Shown: positions 30,060 to 42,514, numbered from the stretch's first letter. The stretch: 64,000 nucleotides of DNA from Tridacna crocea (GCA_943736015.1 OX031060.1:19731231-19795230); one strand, 5' to 3'. Program-made: numbers and translations. The notes: a model not told the origin generated them from the sequence alone.

Positions 30060-30800
30060 AAGGTACTACTTTAATTTGACCTTGAGACTTATGACCCCGC
30101 GTGACCCAATTTTAAACTGAGTGAACATGTTGTGCTCATTTGGGCTAACCAGATTAGAACAGGTTCACTACATACCAAATAATAAAGCTCTATGCTTTCC
30201 AGTTTCAGAAAAGAAGAACTTAACAGTTTTCCTTCTTTGTTCCTATGTTCGAATTTGTTATCCTTTGGGTGGGGCCAGTTTTGACCCCAGCGACATCATT
30301 TGAACAAGCTTGGTAGAGGTGCACTATGAGATGCTACGTACTAAATATAAAAGTTTTTAAAACACCTTCCAGTTTTAGAGAAAGAGAATTTTAAAGTTTT
30401 CCTCCTTTGTTCCTATGTTTGAACTTGTGATGCCTGGGCCGGGGTCACTTTTGACCCTATGGGCATCATATAAGCAAAATTGGTAGAGATCAACTAGGAG
30501 ACGATAGATGCACAATATCAAAGCTCTACTCCTTCTAGTTTCAGAAAAGATTTTCAAAAAATATGCGATTTTTTTTCCATTCTGTTGCTATGGCAACTAG
30601 AGTTAAAGGTGGAATTAAATCTCTTGAACAAGTTTGATAGAACTTCAAACGAGGGAACATCCCTACCAAGTTTCATCAAGATTGGCCCAGGGGTTAAGGA
30701 AGAGATGGTCAAAGGAATTCTGGATAGACGTTTAAATGTACGCCGGACAACGTCCGATCACAATTCCTCACCTTAGCACTAAGTCCTCAGGTGAGAAAAA
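30060..30800 (+). repeat. Long non-coding dispersed repeat (internally repeated)
   Basis: Contains two to three imperfect repeats of about 180 bases (TTTCAGAAAAGA..., CTTTGTTCCTATGTT, TTTTGACCC, ATTTGAACAAGCTTGGTAGA), then a GACGTTTAAATGTACGCCGG tail. Resembles a repeat common in bivalve genomes. No ORF. Confidence 0.5.
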
Positions 30801-31074
30801 CAAGAGAGGGCATTTATACTTGAAAATCAACCTTCTAAGCAAATTAATCTCTTGGTTAACTGGAGATTACTGGTGCCTAAGTTTGCATCATTTGTGTGGT
30901 GGTCTCCCATCGATCTTTCAAGAGGAGTCAGGAGTAATGTCCCTTGACGAAAGGATGCATGATGGGTAGATAGTGAAGCCATTTAAATACATTGAATTCA
31001 ATTTATTCTATACCTGGATACTATAATTTTGAGATGTCTTTGACCCCCAGGATCTAATTTCCAAAATTTCCCTT

Positions 31075-31365
31075 AGCGCAGAACAGAACCGAACCACTTT
31101 CCTACGCGACAACCGTTACTTTGAATTTCAAACTAAAATAAACGTTTACTCAATAAAATGCTATCTCGTGCAATTCAATCAGCTATGATCAGCAGAAATC
31201 TAGAGCTTAAGCAGGTCGCATTTCTCCTCAAACGTATTGATAAAAGCTATTTTCTATATTGCTACTTTATAGAGCGTAATATTAGTCTGCCCGCTTTCGG
31301 GGCTAGTGATGCGTCATATAAGACAGTCGAATCTTCGAAAAATATGACATGCACAGACAACGAAC
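31075..31365 (+). mobile_element. Copy of the CATTATCTCCCGC element, left end lost
   Basis: Shares GAACCGAACCACTTTCCTAC and the GACAACG end, but lacks the CTCCCGCTAGATGG start. Confidence 0.68.
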
Positions 31366-31686
31366 TTTTCCATCAAATTTGATCAGCGGATCATCAGAGG
31401 TTTGCCGAATGCGAAATGGCCCTGTCGCTTTGTAATCGGAACTGTTACCGTAAAGTTTCTTCCTGCATGTTGATAAACATACATATGCACACATATATGC
31501 CTACTGTTAACCCTTTGTTAACAGCAAACTTTGGTTCCTGGATAGGAGCTGATGTTAGGAAAGTTTAATCCATCAAAATGGTACAAACCTCTTTAATAAA
31601 ACGATAATAACATCACCACCACCAACAACAACAAAAATAATGATGCTAATAATAAACAGTCATATTATCTTAAAAATAGGGAGAAG

Positions 31687-31958
31687 TCATGGCAAAACAC
31701 ACCAAACATTAGACATATTATAGCCACAAAAGATTATCTCGGGTTTGTACAAATCGGTGCACACAGGAGTCGACTCTTGTAACACGAGACCTTGACTACC
31801 GTCTGATAGCCAGCCACACGCGCACCAATTTAGGCCTCGTCTCCAGGACTCGAGCAGTTCATTCGGTGCTGCAACAACAGTGTCACGCTCTGCACATCTG
31901 GGCGCTGCATCCTCAAACTTTAACTGGTAATGACCGTGAGCACTCTTCAACTGAAAAA
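31687..31958 (-). CDS. Copy A exon 2: Link-like module
   Basis: The acceptor is gttctcag. The 272 bases complete the phase-1 codon and end at a stop. The six cysteines match copy B, including the extra pair. Confidence 0.85.
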
Positions 31959-34286
31959 CTGAGAACAGGGCCCGTATTTACCAAACGTTCTTTAGAATAT
32001 TCTTAGTCTTATTCGCTAAGGTTTTCTACATTTGTAAGTGACACAACTTCTGATTGGCTAAACCAAAAGGTTTAGCCAATCAGAAGTTGTGTCACTTACA
32101 AATATAGAAAATTCTGGAGAATAAGACAAAGAATGTTCTTAAGAATGGTTGGTGAATACAGGCCCAGAATGTGAATCAACCCATTACCTTAAGACACAGT
32201 TTCAGCGTGACCAAAATTCGAAGCAGATGACAAAGTGAATGTGATCCCAAAACTAACCTTTGAAAAAATAAAGAGCATCGTGGGGAAAGGAGAAAACTCC
32301 GGTTACCAGCATTTTCTTGTTTTACACACAATATTCTTAATACCTCTTTCCCAAAGGTGTTAAAATTCGGGATTTGAGGTGTTTTGAAAACCTTAATGTA
32401 GTAAACTTTAAAAAATGGGAAAGGGGAGAAATAGATAACAAGTATGCTAAAGGTGGGTCTTTTGATGAAGTGTAAGTTTGAAAAAAGATATATTTAACCC
32501 TTTACCACACTATCCCTACTTTTAACGACCCTTAGAAAGAAGTCTTCTGAAAACATTGTTGGAAAAGGAGAAAATGCTGGTTACCAGCATTTTCTCCTTT
32601 TCCAACGATGTTTTCTATTCTTCCTAAAACAAATTTCAAATTTTCAGTAACTTTCATTTTGGCGTCTGAAAATGCTTTCAATTTGGACCAGTCTGAAACT
32701 GTCCCGTTTGGTAAAGAGTTAAACTGCCTTGTATAACCTACTAGATATGACTATATATCAGTACGTCTTATGCACATGTAGGCCTATTAGGATATGGAAT
32801 ATTATCTCCCGCTAGATGGCATTCTATAAGTACTCATCTATCTAATATGAGCATCCTGGGTACAGAACCGAACCACTTTCTTACGCGACAACCGTTACTT
32901 TGAATTTAAAACTAAAATAAAGGTTTACTCAATGAAACACTACCTCGTGCAATTCACTTAGCTATAATCAGCATTTTAGAGAAATCTGTTGCTAAAGCAA
33001 GTCTCATTTCTCCTCAAACGTATTGATAAAAGCTATTTTCAACATTGCTACTTTAAAGAGCGTAATATTACAGTCAGCCCGCTTTCGTGGCTAGTGATGC
33101 GTCATATATAAGGCAGTCGAATCTTCGAAGAATATGACATGCGCAGACAACGGGCTATAGAATGTGAAGCTGGTCAACAACCACATGCAAGTCATGTTTT
33201 TTATTTCATTCAATGTAAGAAATTTGGTACCCGTTTTGTTTCGAGTAAAATCGCATACAAACACCAACAGTAAGAGCTTTTACTCATACCACTTAACGAT
33301 AAACGACTTTTTAAAGCACATACAGTGCCACATGAGCAGCGGCACTATATTTTTATTCGCTTTTGAAAAGTGTCTGTGGAGGTAGGTATATTGATTGCCA
33401 GGCTTCCACTCATCTCGTACCTAGGTCATTTTATACATGCGCCATTTCATACGATTGACGTCATTTCGTACCCACCTATACTTTTTATTTTGGTAAATTC
33501 GTACGCTCGTATTCACTTTGATCATTTCGTACCCACTTTGGTCATTCCATACCCAGTTTTTAATATCAATTTTGCAATTTAGTTTTAATACTACATTTAT
33601 TTTCTTGTGTTGTTTGCTGAATGACAGCTGCTTATGTACATAAATGTAGTTCCAGTTGAAATTATGGTAAAGTTCGCCTATATGGACTGGTTCGGTTTTA
33701 TTTTAACACACATGTAAAAATACGATACTTTCATTACCAGTCGAGCCCGTACCAATTGGTTTAGCCAATCAGAAGTTCCGTTACTTTCACATTGACAAAA
33801 TTCTGAAGAATAATCCCAAGAATGTTTTTAAGAACGGTTGGTGAATACGGACCCAGGATTAGATTTATACCGTGTGTCAATCTTTGCTGTATTTCGGTAC
33901 TCTGCGCAGAATGCATTTGATAGGGCAGAACGTTGCACACCTTTCAATGGACACCTACCTGTGAAGATAGCTTTCGACATCGTAAACCATCCTGATTCGT
34001 TTGTCAAGTGTCCATCTTTAGTTCCGTTAAAAGTCACTTCATTCACACCGAGACAGCACTTTCCATCATCAGGGTTGTATGATACTGTTGCACATTCAAA
34101 GACGCCCCTGCAAGCGGACATACACGAAATTGTGCTCATACAAGAAAAACATTTCGAGACGCTCTCATACTTTTGTCTGTAGCCGTCCATTCGATTCGTG
34201 AATCTTAGAGACAGTTTTTCAGAAGATGTGTTCATAATCAAGCAGAAAGAAAGATAAATCAACAAAAAGAATTGGGCACAAACCAT
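31687..34286 (-). CDS. Secreted PAN/apple-Link protein, copy A
   Basis: Two exons, 34286-33959 and 31958-31687, give 199 residues with the same exon lengths, phases and domain order as copy B. A signal peptide (MVCAQFFLLIYLSFCLI) is followed by a PAN-like module (CFSCMSTISCMSACR, CATVSYNPDDGKCCLG) and a Link-like module (VFQLKSAHGHYQ, LNWCACGWLSDGS, NVWC). The two proteins look roughly 55-60 percent identical by eye, so the duplication is not recent. An upstream block (34381-34412) and bases around the stop are also shared. N-glycosylation sequons (NGT, NES) occur in the PAN-like region. Function is inferred only from the modules. Confidence 0.83.
31973..32165. mobile_element. ATTGGCTAA palindromic MITE, copy 2
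   Basis: Full palindrome, adjacent to the Link-exon acceptor of PAN-Link copy A (15 bases away). Confidence 0.75.
32174..32375 (-). mobile_element. TTAA MITE, degenerate
   Basis: Starts TCAACCCATTACCTTAAGAC. Much-mutated hairpin GAGAAAACTCCGGTTACCAG. Confidence 0.5.
32494..32722 (+). mobile_element. TTAA palindromic MITE, type A
   Basis: Complete, in the PAN-Link copy A region downstream of exon 1. Confidence 0.87.
32800..33152 (+). mobile_element. Copy of the CATTATCTCCCGC element
   Basis: Full-length copy in the copy A intron, ending GCGCAGACAACGG. Confidence 0.7.
33160..33755. other. PAN-Link copy A intron, unassigned part
   Basis: Contains an imperfect CATTTCGTACCCAC motif repeated at 33415-33555. 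No exon seen. Confidence 0.5.
33757..33855. mobile_element. ATTGGCTAA palindromic MITE, half copy
   Basis: One arm only, 104 bases intronward of the copy A exon 1 donor. Confidence 0.65.
33959..34286 (-). CDS. Copy A exon 1: signal peptide and PAN/apple-like module
   Basis: 328 bases, with the ATG in a good context (A at -3, G at +4) and donor ACAG|GTAGGT on the - strand. The first of the two ATGs in copy B is missing here, which supports the inner ATG as the ancestral start. Confidence 0.85.
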
Positions 34287-34377
34287 TTTACCTACTTTGC
34301 TTTAAACGATAATAGCTAACTGACTAACAACTATGATTTTTTTTTTCATGGTATAAATATGTCTTTTAAAGCCATCT

Positions 34378-34415
34378 TCAACTAAATATTTCATAAGCCG
34401 CTTTGGAATTTCAAT
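34378..34415 (-). promoter_or_regulatory. Conserved upstream block, PAN-Link copy A
   Basis: Counterpart of the copy B block, with AAAGCGGCTTATGAAATATT on the - strand. A second TATA-like run lies near 34350. Confidence 0.35.
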
Positions 34416-34566
34416 CAGATAACAGATTCAACTTACACTGCTATATTATTCATCGTTACAAGTGTTATTTTCGCTGAAATCTTTACCAGATGACAGTCAT
34501 TTATATGGAATGCACCACGCAAAAAGGGCATTCGGACGTGAGTGTCGTCTCTGATCAGTGTGTGCA

Positions 34567-34842
34567 GTCCGCACAGACGAATCCGAAACGATACTCTTTC
34601 TGTAATTTTATATGTTGCGCAAGTTCGTTGTGGGACAAAATCTGATGTGCCGTCTCGAATTTGACTGCGCGGCCTGAATGTAGGTCATATTGAAAGCACT
34701 TAACGTCCGCACAGACGAATCCGAGACGATACTCTTTATGTAATTTTCTATTTTGCGCAAGTTTACTGTGGGACAAAATCTAATGTGCCGTCTCGAATTT
34801 GACTGCGCGGCCTGAATGTAGGTCATATTGAAAGCACTTACA
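34567..34842 (+). repeat. Two tandem 138-base units
   Basis: GTCCGCACAGACGAATCCGA starts both units (34567 and 34705), with a few substitutions between them. Related to the repeat at 26455-26600. Confidence 0.75.
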
Positions 34843-34849
34843 AGGAATA

Positions 34850-35055
34850 TTTCCCCGTCACAGTGAATAATCTCCTCCTGCCAAAAATCTTGTTTATTGA
34901 CTTGAGATCACTGTTCGTTGACAAAATAATCAGATGAAATATAATATATAACTTATTTCATCACATTACCGCACTCGTTATTTTCGCATACGTTTCCCTT
35001 TTGAAGCAAATATTTCCCCATATTAACCACAAGTTGATGAAATTCTATATCCTGT
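34850..35055 (-). mobile_element. Single-arm copy of the 55.3-kb palindromic repeat
   Basis: Matches the right part of 55255-55560 in reverse (TATTTCCCCATATTAACCAC). Confidence 0.6.
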
Positions 35056-35367
35056 GTTTAACGACCCTGAGGAAAAATCACTCTTGGTGGTAAAGCCCTG
35101 TGGCGTTATTTACTGCTAAAGTTTGGCGACGTCGACATTGACGTCAATGTCAAAAACGTTGATTGTTTTAATTTAATTTAAACATATTTTATTCAATATA
35201 ATATTTACATACATGATACTGTTCTGGTAGGTAAAGTTACGTGAAAAGGATTGGAACGAAAGCTACTAGCTTATAAAGTTCCTCTCCTGTGAGTCACGTT
35301 AATATCAGATGTTTAACAATATAAGAAATTGCAACAAAATGGTCAACTCTGTATGTGTGGGTGTGTT

Positions 35368-35369
<2 letters not shown>

Positions 35370-35416
<47 letters not shown>

Positions 35417-35430
35417 GAGAGAGAAGAGAG
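35370..35430. repeat. (GA)n microsatellite next to the LINE 3' end
   Basis: About 22 GA units followed by impure GAGA sequence. Confidence 0.85.
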
Positions 35431-35499
35431 GGAGGCGTGGAGTGCCATCAACAAATACTAATATTCAGATAATACAATTTAAAAAAAAAAAAACGTGAT

Positions 35500-37689
35500 T
35501 CAACTTCTAAAACGGTCAGTGTCAACAATGTATGAGTGAACCGCTGAAAATATTTTTTCGTTATCTGCAAGACTGAGGGTCTCATCTCCAAAAAGAAGTG
35601 TGTGCAGGCTTACTGAGGAAATTTCTGATACGCTTTGAAGTAAAGTGTCTCTAAAATCACGATAGTATCTGCAATCAAAGAAATAATGCTGATTTGATTC
35701 GATTTCGCCACAAGCACAAAGAGGAGAATCGATTATGTTTCTGAAATAAAGGTGTTGATGAAGTGAACTACATTTAGTTCGGAGCCTAGCATGTATAACT
35801 TGAATCCTCCTGTCTCCAAAGAAATATAGCTTATTCGGAATTATTTTCTCTCTATTAATGTAACGTTTAAATGCTGAAAGGGAGTCCAGATTTCTAATAT
35901 CAACGGGTAGAGCATTCCAATCAGTAATAGCCGAGGGTAGAAAGGAGTTAAGATACAGATTAGCCCTGCAAGCTATATTTTGTAGATTGTGAGAATCTCT
36001 TAGGCTGTAGGATGAAGTACTTCCTATTGTATTAGGGACTAAAGAATTTAAATAAGAAGGGGACAGTCCATTTACCATTTTAAAAAACAATATAAGTTTG
36101 TGCTTATATCTTCTTTCGCTAAGTGTTTCCCAACCTGACTCCTTATTAAGCTCCGTTAAAGACACAAGTTTACTGCATCCAGTAACAATTCGTGCAGCCT
36201 CGTTTTGTACTTTTCCAATTTGATCTTTCTGGTATTGCTATAGATTCATCCAAATAACATCTGCATATTCAAGAATTGAACGGATAAAAGAAAAATATAT
36301 TGTCTGTAAGGATTTTCGATCTAGTTGTATCTTTAGACGTCGCATAATTCCAATTCTCTTCCATGCCTTGGTTAAAGACTGATTTACATGGTAATCCCAG
36401 GAACCATCATTAGAAATGAAAATACTGAGATGCTTATGAACCTGAACAGATGGAATTCCAACACCAGACATAAAAAGCTCAGGGTGAACAGGTTTGTTAC
36501 GTTTGCGAGATATTATTAGAGATTTTGATTTTGCGGGATTAAATTTTACAAGCCACTTATTTGCCCAATCTGTAATTCTGTTGATGTCTGTTTATAAAAT
36601 AGCACCGGTTGTATCAGGATCACCTACAACCATGGATAAACTGGTGTCATCTGCAAATAGGTTTATGTTGGACTCAATATCATTTACTATGTCATTAATG
36701 TAGACTAGAAATAGAAGAGGGCCGAAAATAGATCCTTGAGGGACGCCCGCATTAATAGAACTTAAGTCTGAGACAGCACCAGGTAGAACAACCCTCTGAT
36801 ACCTATTTGAGAGGTAGTCTGAAAACCACGAGAGAAGTTTGCCACCTATTCCAGCTTTGTGTAACTTATATAGAAGACCTTTGTGCCATACTTTGTCAAA
36901 GGCTTTACTAATATCAAAAAATATAACTCTAATTTCTAGTCCATCATCCAAAGCTTTGCAAATTTTATCGTATAGAAATACAACTTGGTTGACGGTTGAG
37001 TCTCCGGGTAGAAAGCCTGATTGAGAAGGTGTAAAGAAATTAGTATCGTTTAGGTGATTAAAGACATGTTTGAATATTATTCTTTCAAATACCTTTTCCA
37101 TGGTGTTTAATAGAGACACTGGTCGGTAATTAGATGTAATAGCAGAGTCACCACTTTTAAAGATGGGACACACATTGGAAATTTTCCAAGAAGAGGGAAA
37201 TATACTTGTGTTCAAAGACTGGTTATAAATTTGACTCAGAGGATTGGATATTTGAAGTGCTACTTCCCTTAAAATATGATTATTGATACCATCTGGACCA
37301 GATGCCTTACCTAGACGGAGCGTCCTTAAAACATCCAACACTTCAGCGGGGGTAATTGTTATTGAATCTAAAGAGTTATCATTAATTTCATTTTTATCAT
37401 CCGGGAGACTGTTAGCTGAGTCGTCAATAGTTGATTGTTTGGTAAAATATGAATTCAAAACGTTAGCCTTTTCGTGTTCATCAACAACGATTGTATCCTT
37501 AGTTTCGTCCATCAATGGAGGTATAGAGGAAGAAGACGATGGGGCTATAAAAGATTTCAAGACTTTCCACCAATCTCTCGCCGTAATGTTAATAGATCGT
37601 AATTTCAGTGCTATATCATCCAGGTGGTCTTTCTTTCTTTGCCGATTGATTGTTTTACAAAATACTGATAACTTTTTGAAAACCTGCAT
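35500..37689 (-). pseudogene. CR1/Jockey-type LINE reverse transcriptase, 5'-truncated and dead
   Basis: One frame covers the RT core and C-terminal region: LGKASGPDGINNHIL, YRPVSLLNTMEKVFER, DISKAFDKVWH, AGVPQGSIFGPLLF, the catalytic FADD, then a C-terminal C-x-C...H...C cluster (LCACGEIESNQHYFFDC). It is broken by two in-frame stops (near 36590 and 36238) with no frameshift between them. The endonuclease half is missing, because a stop lies just before the first visible Met. The 3' side ends near a long GA tract (35370-35420). Confidence 0.85.
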
Positions 37690-37699
37690 TTATATGAAA

Positions 37700-38170
37700 T
37701 TACTTTGTATGGAGTATTTTGACATCAAATTTGTCTTTCTTTATTTTATATAAGATTCATCAACTATAGCTTTACTTTTAAACTCGCAATAAAGTAAACA
37801 AGTTGAAAATATACGCAAGTCTATGGGGATTCGGTCGGACTTGCATCACATATTTATGGCCTACACACTGACTTACTGTAGATAGGAACACGTTTTCACA
37901 TGAAGACAAAAAAAAAAAACCAAGAGGAAAGAAAGATTATCTAAACGAAAAATTTCCTATCCAATTAGTGACGGTAATACCTTTATTGCATAACAAGCGA
38001 TAAAAAACATTTTTAACACGGTGACAAATTGTCTTATTGATTTTTCCCCTCCTGAATTGGTTTCTTTATGTATGCGCAAGCAAATGTTATTGGTATAGAA
38101 TTTACATAACGTTACTGTCAGCTAACGACATTTTGTAGATCTACTTTTATGCTAAATAAACTGAAACTGA
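37700..38170. other. Intergenic stretch without a supported gene
   Basis: Between the LINE truncation point and the CRE repeat. Nothing recognised. Confidence 0.5.
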
Positions 38171-38174
38171 TAGA

Positions 38175-38645
38175 AGATATTTGTTTTTTTTCCGGTGAAA
38201 GATCGAAATTTATTTCATCGAGTGAACACCATCGGAAATATTTTCACGAGTGGCGCAGCCACGAGTGAAAATATTACCAATGGTGTTCACTCGATGAAAT
38301 AAATTTCGATCTTTCACCGAAAAAAAACCGCAAATATTCTCTTTATTTCATGCTTTTAACCCATTCTGGGAGGAGTTTTATCAAGTTTCAATACAGTTCT
38401 TTTCCGTTATTCCCCGTGGTGTACCCCTCCCGCATAGCAACGCATTACAATATTACGTCATGCGCGAGAAATGTAAGGTATATGACGTCATATTTCCCAT
38501 CTGGTTGTGAGGCACGCACAGTTTACCTAGTCAACAAGAACGTGAAAACCGGTATTTTCACTGGTGGTACCGGTGTAAGATCGAAAAATATTTTCACTGC
38601 TATTTTTCGATATCCCACCACTGGAAAGCATGAAATAAAAAACCA
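38175..38645 (+). mobile_element. CRE-containing palindromic repeat, copy 2
   Basis: Full copy with both palindrome arms and the TATGACGTCATATTTCCC tail. The open frame 38350-38748 is this repeat, not a gene. Confidence 0.7.
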
Positions 38646-38952
38646 TACATGTCAGTTAATAGACCTTGTGCCTCCAATAAGCCCGCCTTTCCCCACCCCC
38701 CACCCCCCACCTTTTGGGGGACAATTTTCTCCACGATTATTTTCTTAAACCTTCAAGTCTTCTGAGCACCTGGTCCAAGTTTGCCACGTGGCGAGCAGAG
38801 CTCAGTTTGCCATTTATGGAGATCAAAGGTCATAAGGTGCCCGGTTGCATACGAGGTATCAATGAATAGCTGTTCAGGTTAAATTTTCTTTTCATTTTCT
38901 ACACAAAACATGTTAGAAACATGTTCAGATGGGAAACACTCAAAACAGCTGT

Positions 38953-39180
38953 TTAACCCTTTCTCAAACAATTCCTGGTTTTTACGGATCTTGAAAAGTA
39001 GCCTTTTAAAACATTGTGGGAAAAGGAGAAAATGCTGATAACCAGCATTTTCTCCTTTTCCCACAATGTTTTCTACCCTATAATAGACAGAAATAATCTT
39101 TTCAGCAAGAGTTGAATTGTTGTCTGCAAATGCTTTCAATTTGGTCTAGTCCAAAAATTTGTCGTTTGGGAAAGGGTTAC
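38953..39180 (+). mobile_element. TTAA palindromic MITE, type A
   Basis: Complete except that the right end reads TTAC. Confidence 0.85.
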
Positions 39181-39603
39181 ATGAGAAATTAGAGATTTAT
39201 TACAGACCAAGTTGACACCAACAGGAGACACGTTCTATTTTTAGATTATCAATTCTCTCATTTAAATACAGGAAAACACAGACAAAGTTTCAAACATCCA
39301 TTCGAAGAAGGCATTATGGAAAATAATTATTACATGTTTGTTATGTAATGGAATTCAAGCGTTATTAGTCACGTGCCAGTCACTTGAAATTCCCACAATG
39401 CTTTATTGATTTTTGATGCGAGATCTAAAAATAGCTTAGGAGGCTATGTAGTCTTTTAGGGGAATACCGTTAAAAATTTTTTTTTTTGTAATTTTATGAT
39501 TCTTAATCATTGATGATTTGTATTGTTTCTTCATATAAATTTCAATGATATATATAATTTTCAATTTGGTGTGATGTGAAAATTCTAGATACCCACCTTT
39601 AAT
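39181..39603 (+). mobile_element. AGGTGG-ended element, copy 3, 5'-truncated
   Basis: Begins inside the element, directly after a MITE. The right end ACCCACCTTTAA is intact. Confidence 0.65.
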
Positions 39604-40137
39604 AGAAACAGAAGCAATTTTGTCTGAATCAAAGTACTGAGAGAACTGTTCTTGGTCATGTTTGTGTGCATATACAAAATGGCTGCTATTACCCAAAAAC
39701 GTATCCATAGTATACAAAATTATCAATTACGATCTTAGTGATACAAAATAGATTCTGGGACATACCATTAAAATTTATCCTATCTATAACCTGTGTCAGC
39801 GAAGGAAATCAAAACTTACCTTTGAAATAACAAAATATGGGTTTTTACTGTCGGCTTAGAAGTCTTATTAAACTTAAGTAGCAGGAACAGGGTTAAAAAC
39901 AATGTTAAACGTTTGTATATTGGGGACAATCCTCGTTGACCCAGTTTCGATTATTTCGCAGGTATTTGCTCGTCCTCGTGAATTATTCGTGAAGCATTTT
40001 GATTAGTGATCTCTGTTCTTCTTTGAGAAAATTTAAACTATCTTTATCACTAATACGCCGTCATTTCTATTTTAGACTTGTCGATATCTAACCACGTTAT
40101 TTGTTCAAATCAGACTTAAAGATACTTTAAGGAAATA

Positions 40138-40492
40138 GACCCGTAATACTTCCAGTGCAACATAGAATAAAATTTCTTGATAATTGATAAATACGGATTT
40201 ATACAGATATAGTATTTTTGCAAATTTTCAAACGGCCTGAAATTCCTTTGATGTCTATCTTGAAATTATTTTTTAAAATTTTTGTTATTTTCCAGGACAG
40301 ATGGTAATTATTCTCCTTTTTGTAATAAGAATATAGTGGTTTTAGATTTATAAATGATAATTCTGACAAGGAAAAAAATGAAAAAAATGCCTCGTTAAAG
40401 TAGTACAATAATATTCATTTTTAATCATAGCAAATTTTGAAGAGCAATTTTATAGCGGAAATAGCTGTTTTCTATTACGGGTCCACTACGTT
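40138..40492 (+). mobile_element. GACCCGTAATA-ended MITE, copy 3
   Basis: Ends GACCCGTAATACTTCCAGTG and TATTACGGGTC form a short inverted repeat. Confidence 0.68.
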
Positions 40493-40589
40493 GAGTCTGG
40501 CGTCGCCAATCGACACCACAATCGAGAAGAGTTTTTAAAAAGGTAGATTTTTGGCGTAAAATCGAAAGACTGATTGCAAGTTGAGGTAT

Positions 40590-40960
40590 TAGACCCGTAA
40601 CACTCCTAGTACAACATGGAACAAAATTATTGATACTAGTAGTTGATAAATACGGTTTTATACAGGTATAATACCTTAGCACATTTTTTAACCGACGAGA
40701 GATTCCTTTGATGTCTATCTTGAAATTATTAAATTATTGACAACTTTGTTAGTTTCCAGAAAAGTTAGGTAATTATTATCTCCCTTTGTACCGAGAAAAT
40801 AGTGGTTTTAGATTTAAAACTGATTATTCTAGGTAGGGAAAAAAGAAAAAGCGGCTCGGTTAAAGTAGAACAATAATACTCCTTTTCAATCACAGCTAAT
40901 TTTGTACGATAATATTATCCTGGAAATAGCTGTTTTCTATTTCGGGTTCACAACCTTAAA
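40590..40960 (+). mobile_element. GACCCGTAATA-ended MITE, copy 4
   Basis: Direct repeat of copy 3, about 100 bases away. Confidence 0.68.
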
Positions 40961-41224
40961 ATTGTACACAAAGAGTGATAGTGTCGTCCCTGTATTACAT
41001 AATGACATATCTCACAGGAGACAAGCACGCCGACGGGCCATATTTATTGATAACCTCGTTTTTTTCCCATATCTTTTTTTTTTAATCACCGAAGAAATGA
41101 AATTATTCTCTCTACAAAAGAGTATCATTATGTCATTGATGTTGGCTGTTAGGGTACTTCCCGGCCATATGAGTATTCATAAGAAACGACGAATTGATGG
41201 TCAATTATCCCAGGGGTATATATT

Positions 41225-41736
41225 CATTATTAGTTGTACGGTCAGGTGGCAGGGGACTTGGAAACCTGTTCACGGCTGTGGTTAATCATGTCGCCCCGAG
41301 CCGAAGGCGAGGTGGCGACATGATTCACCATAGCCGTGAACAAGTTTCCAAGTCCCCTGCCACCTGACCATACAACGAATTTATTATACTGCAAAGTTTT
41401 ACCCTTTCAAAACGCGTTAAGCGAAATTTTCCTGTTTTATAATTTCACAAATCGAGTATGCTGACGAAATAGAAATTCCCTTCTGAGTGCCCCAAATCAT
41501 TGAAAACTGACGTCACTGGAAATTGACGTCACTAAAACGTGCAGTTTGGTGCTTAAATGTGCAATCTGGTGATCAATCGACGCCGCCATTTTGGATGTTG
41601 TGTTGCACGTGTAGTGATGTTTACGGGGCATTCAAAAGTGAAACTGGTTTTACGTTGTTTTTGCCAGGGAACATGATATCTATGTTCTCGGCATATTAAC
41701 CAATCAGATCACGAGAAATTTCTTTGCAGTATAACA
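41225..41736 (+). mobile_element. Composite palindrome plus TGACGTCA body, copy 2
   Basis: Full-length match to 17124-17640. Confidence 0.7.
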
Positions 41737-41750
41737 AAAGGTCTATAGGG

Positions 41751-42513
41751 GCCTGTTCATTCGGAACACCTCGGTCAATTCTACGAATCAAGCCTCGGAT
41801 GCATTATCTCCCGCTAGATGGCATTCTATAAATACTCATCTATCTGATATGGGCATCCTGGGTACAGAACCGAACCACTTTCCTACGCGACAAACGTTAC
41901 TTTGAATTTAAAACAAAAAAAAGGTTTACCCAATAAAACGCTACCTCGTGCAATTCACTCAACTATGATCACCAGTTTACAGAAATCTGTTGCTAAAGCA
42001 GGTCTCATTTCTCCTCAAACGTATTGATATGTAAAAGCTATTTTAGCTAGCAGTGATGCGTGATATAAGACAGTCGAATTTTCGAAGAATATGACATGCG
42101 CAGACAACGGCCTCGGATGTATCCCGACGGACTAGGCCTACTTCCGGAAGGAACAACAACGTACACCCCAATAACAACAAATACAATGATGTCATTATCG
42201 CGCAAACATTCGGAAAATCTCGGCCAATCTTTCGATCAAGCCCAGTTTTTCAAGTGCGTAATCAATGCAAGTCCTAAGTTCAGCCATTTATGCTGCTGTA
42301 GTTAGACTTACCGTCATTCTACAGGATTTGTTGTCATTCGAAACGGTTACTAGTTGACGTCATTTGAAACATCCCGGGAACTATGTACATAGTGGGGAGT
42401 ATCTGTTGAATAACCGCTTCCGGCGATGAATGTCAAGTTTTTTAACATATTACTCCGTCGGCATACATCCGAGGCTGGATCGAAAGATTGGCCGAGGTGT
42501 TCCGAATGGGGGC
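41751..42513. mobile_element. Inverted-repeat element with an inserted smaller element
   Basis: Terminal repeats of about 60 bp (ATTCGGAACACCTCGG ... GCCTCGGATGTAT) face each other. The left one is interrupted by 41802-42110. Confidence 0.72.
41802..42110 (+). mobile_element. 309-bp dispersed element, no inverted ends, 9-bp duplication
   Basis: Flanked by CCTCGGATG on both sides. It starts CATTATCTCCCGCTAGATGG and ends GCGCAGACAACGG. No terminal inverted repeat, so a SINE-like retroelement is likelier than a DNA transposon. Three more copies follow in this list. Confidence 0.75.
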
Positions 42514-42514
42514 C

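Noticed and set aside
33838-34182. 114-codon + strand frame
   Set aside because: Antisense of PAN-Link copy A exon 1.
37283-37753. 156-codon + strand frame
   Set aside because: Antisense of the LINE reverse transcriptase.
38350-38748. 132-codon + strand frame
   Set aside because: Lies in the CRE-containing repeat, whose other copy is not open.
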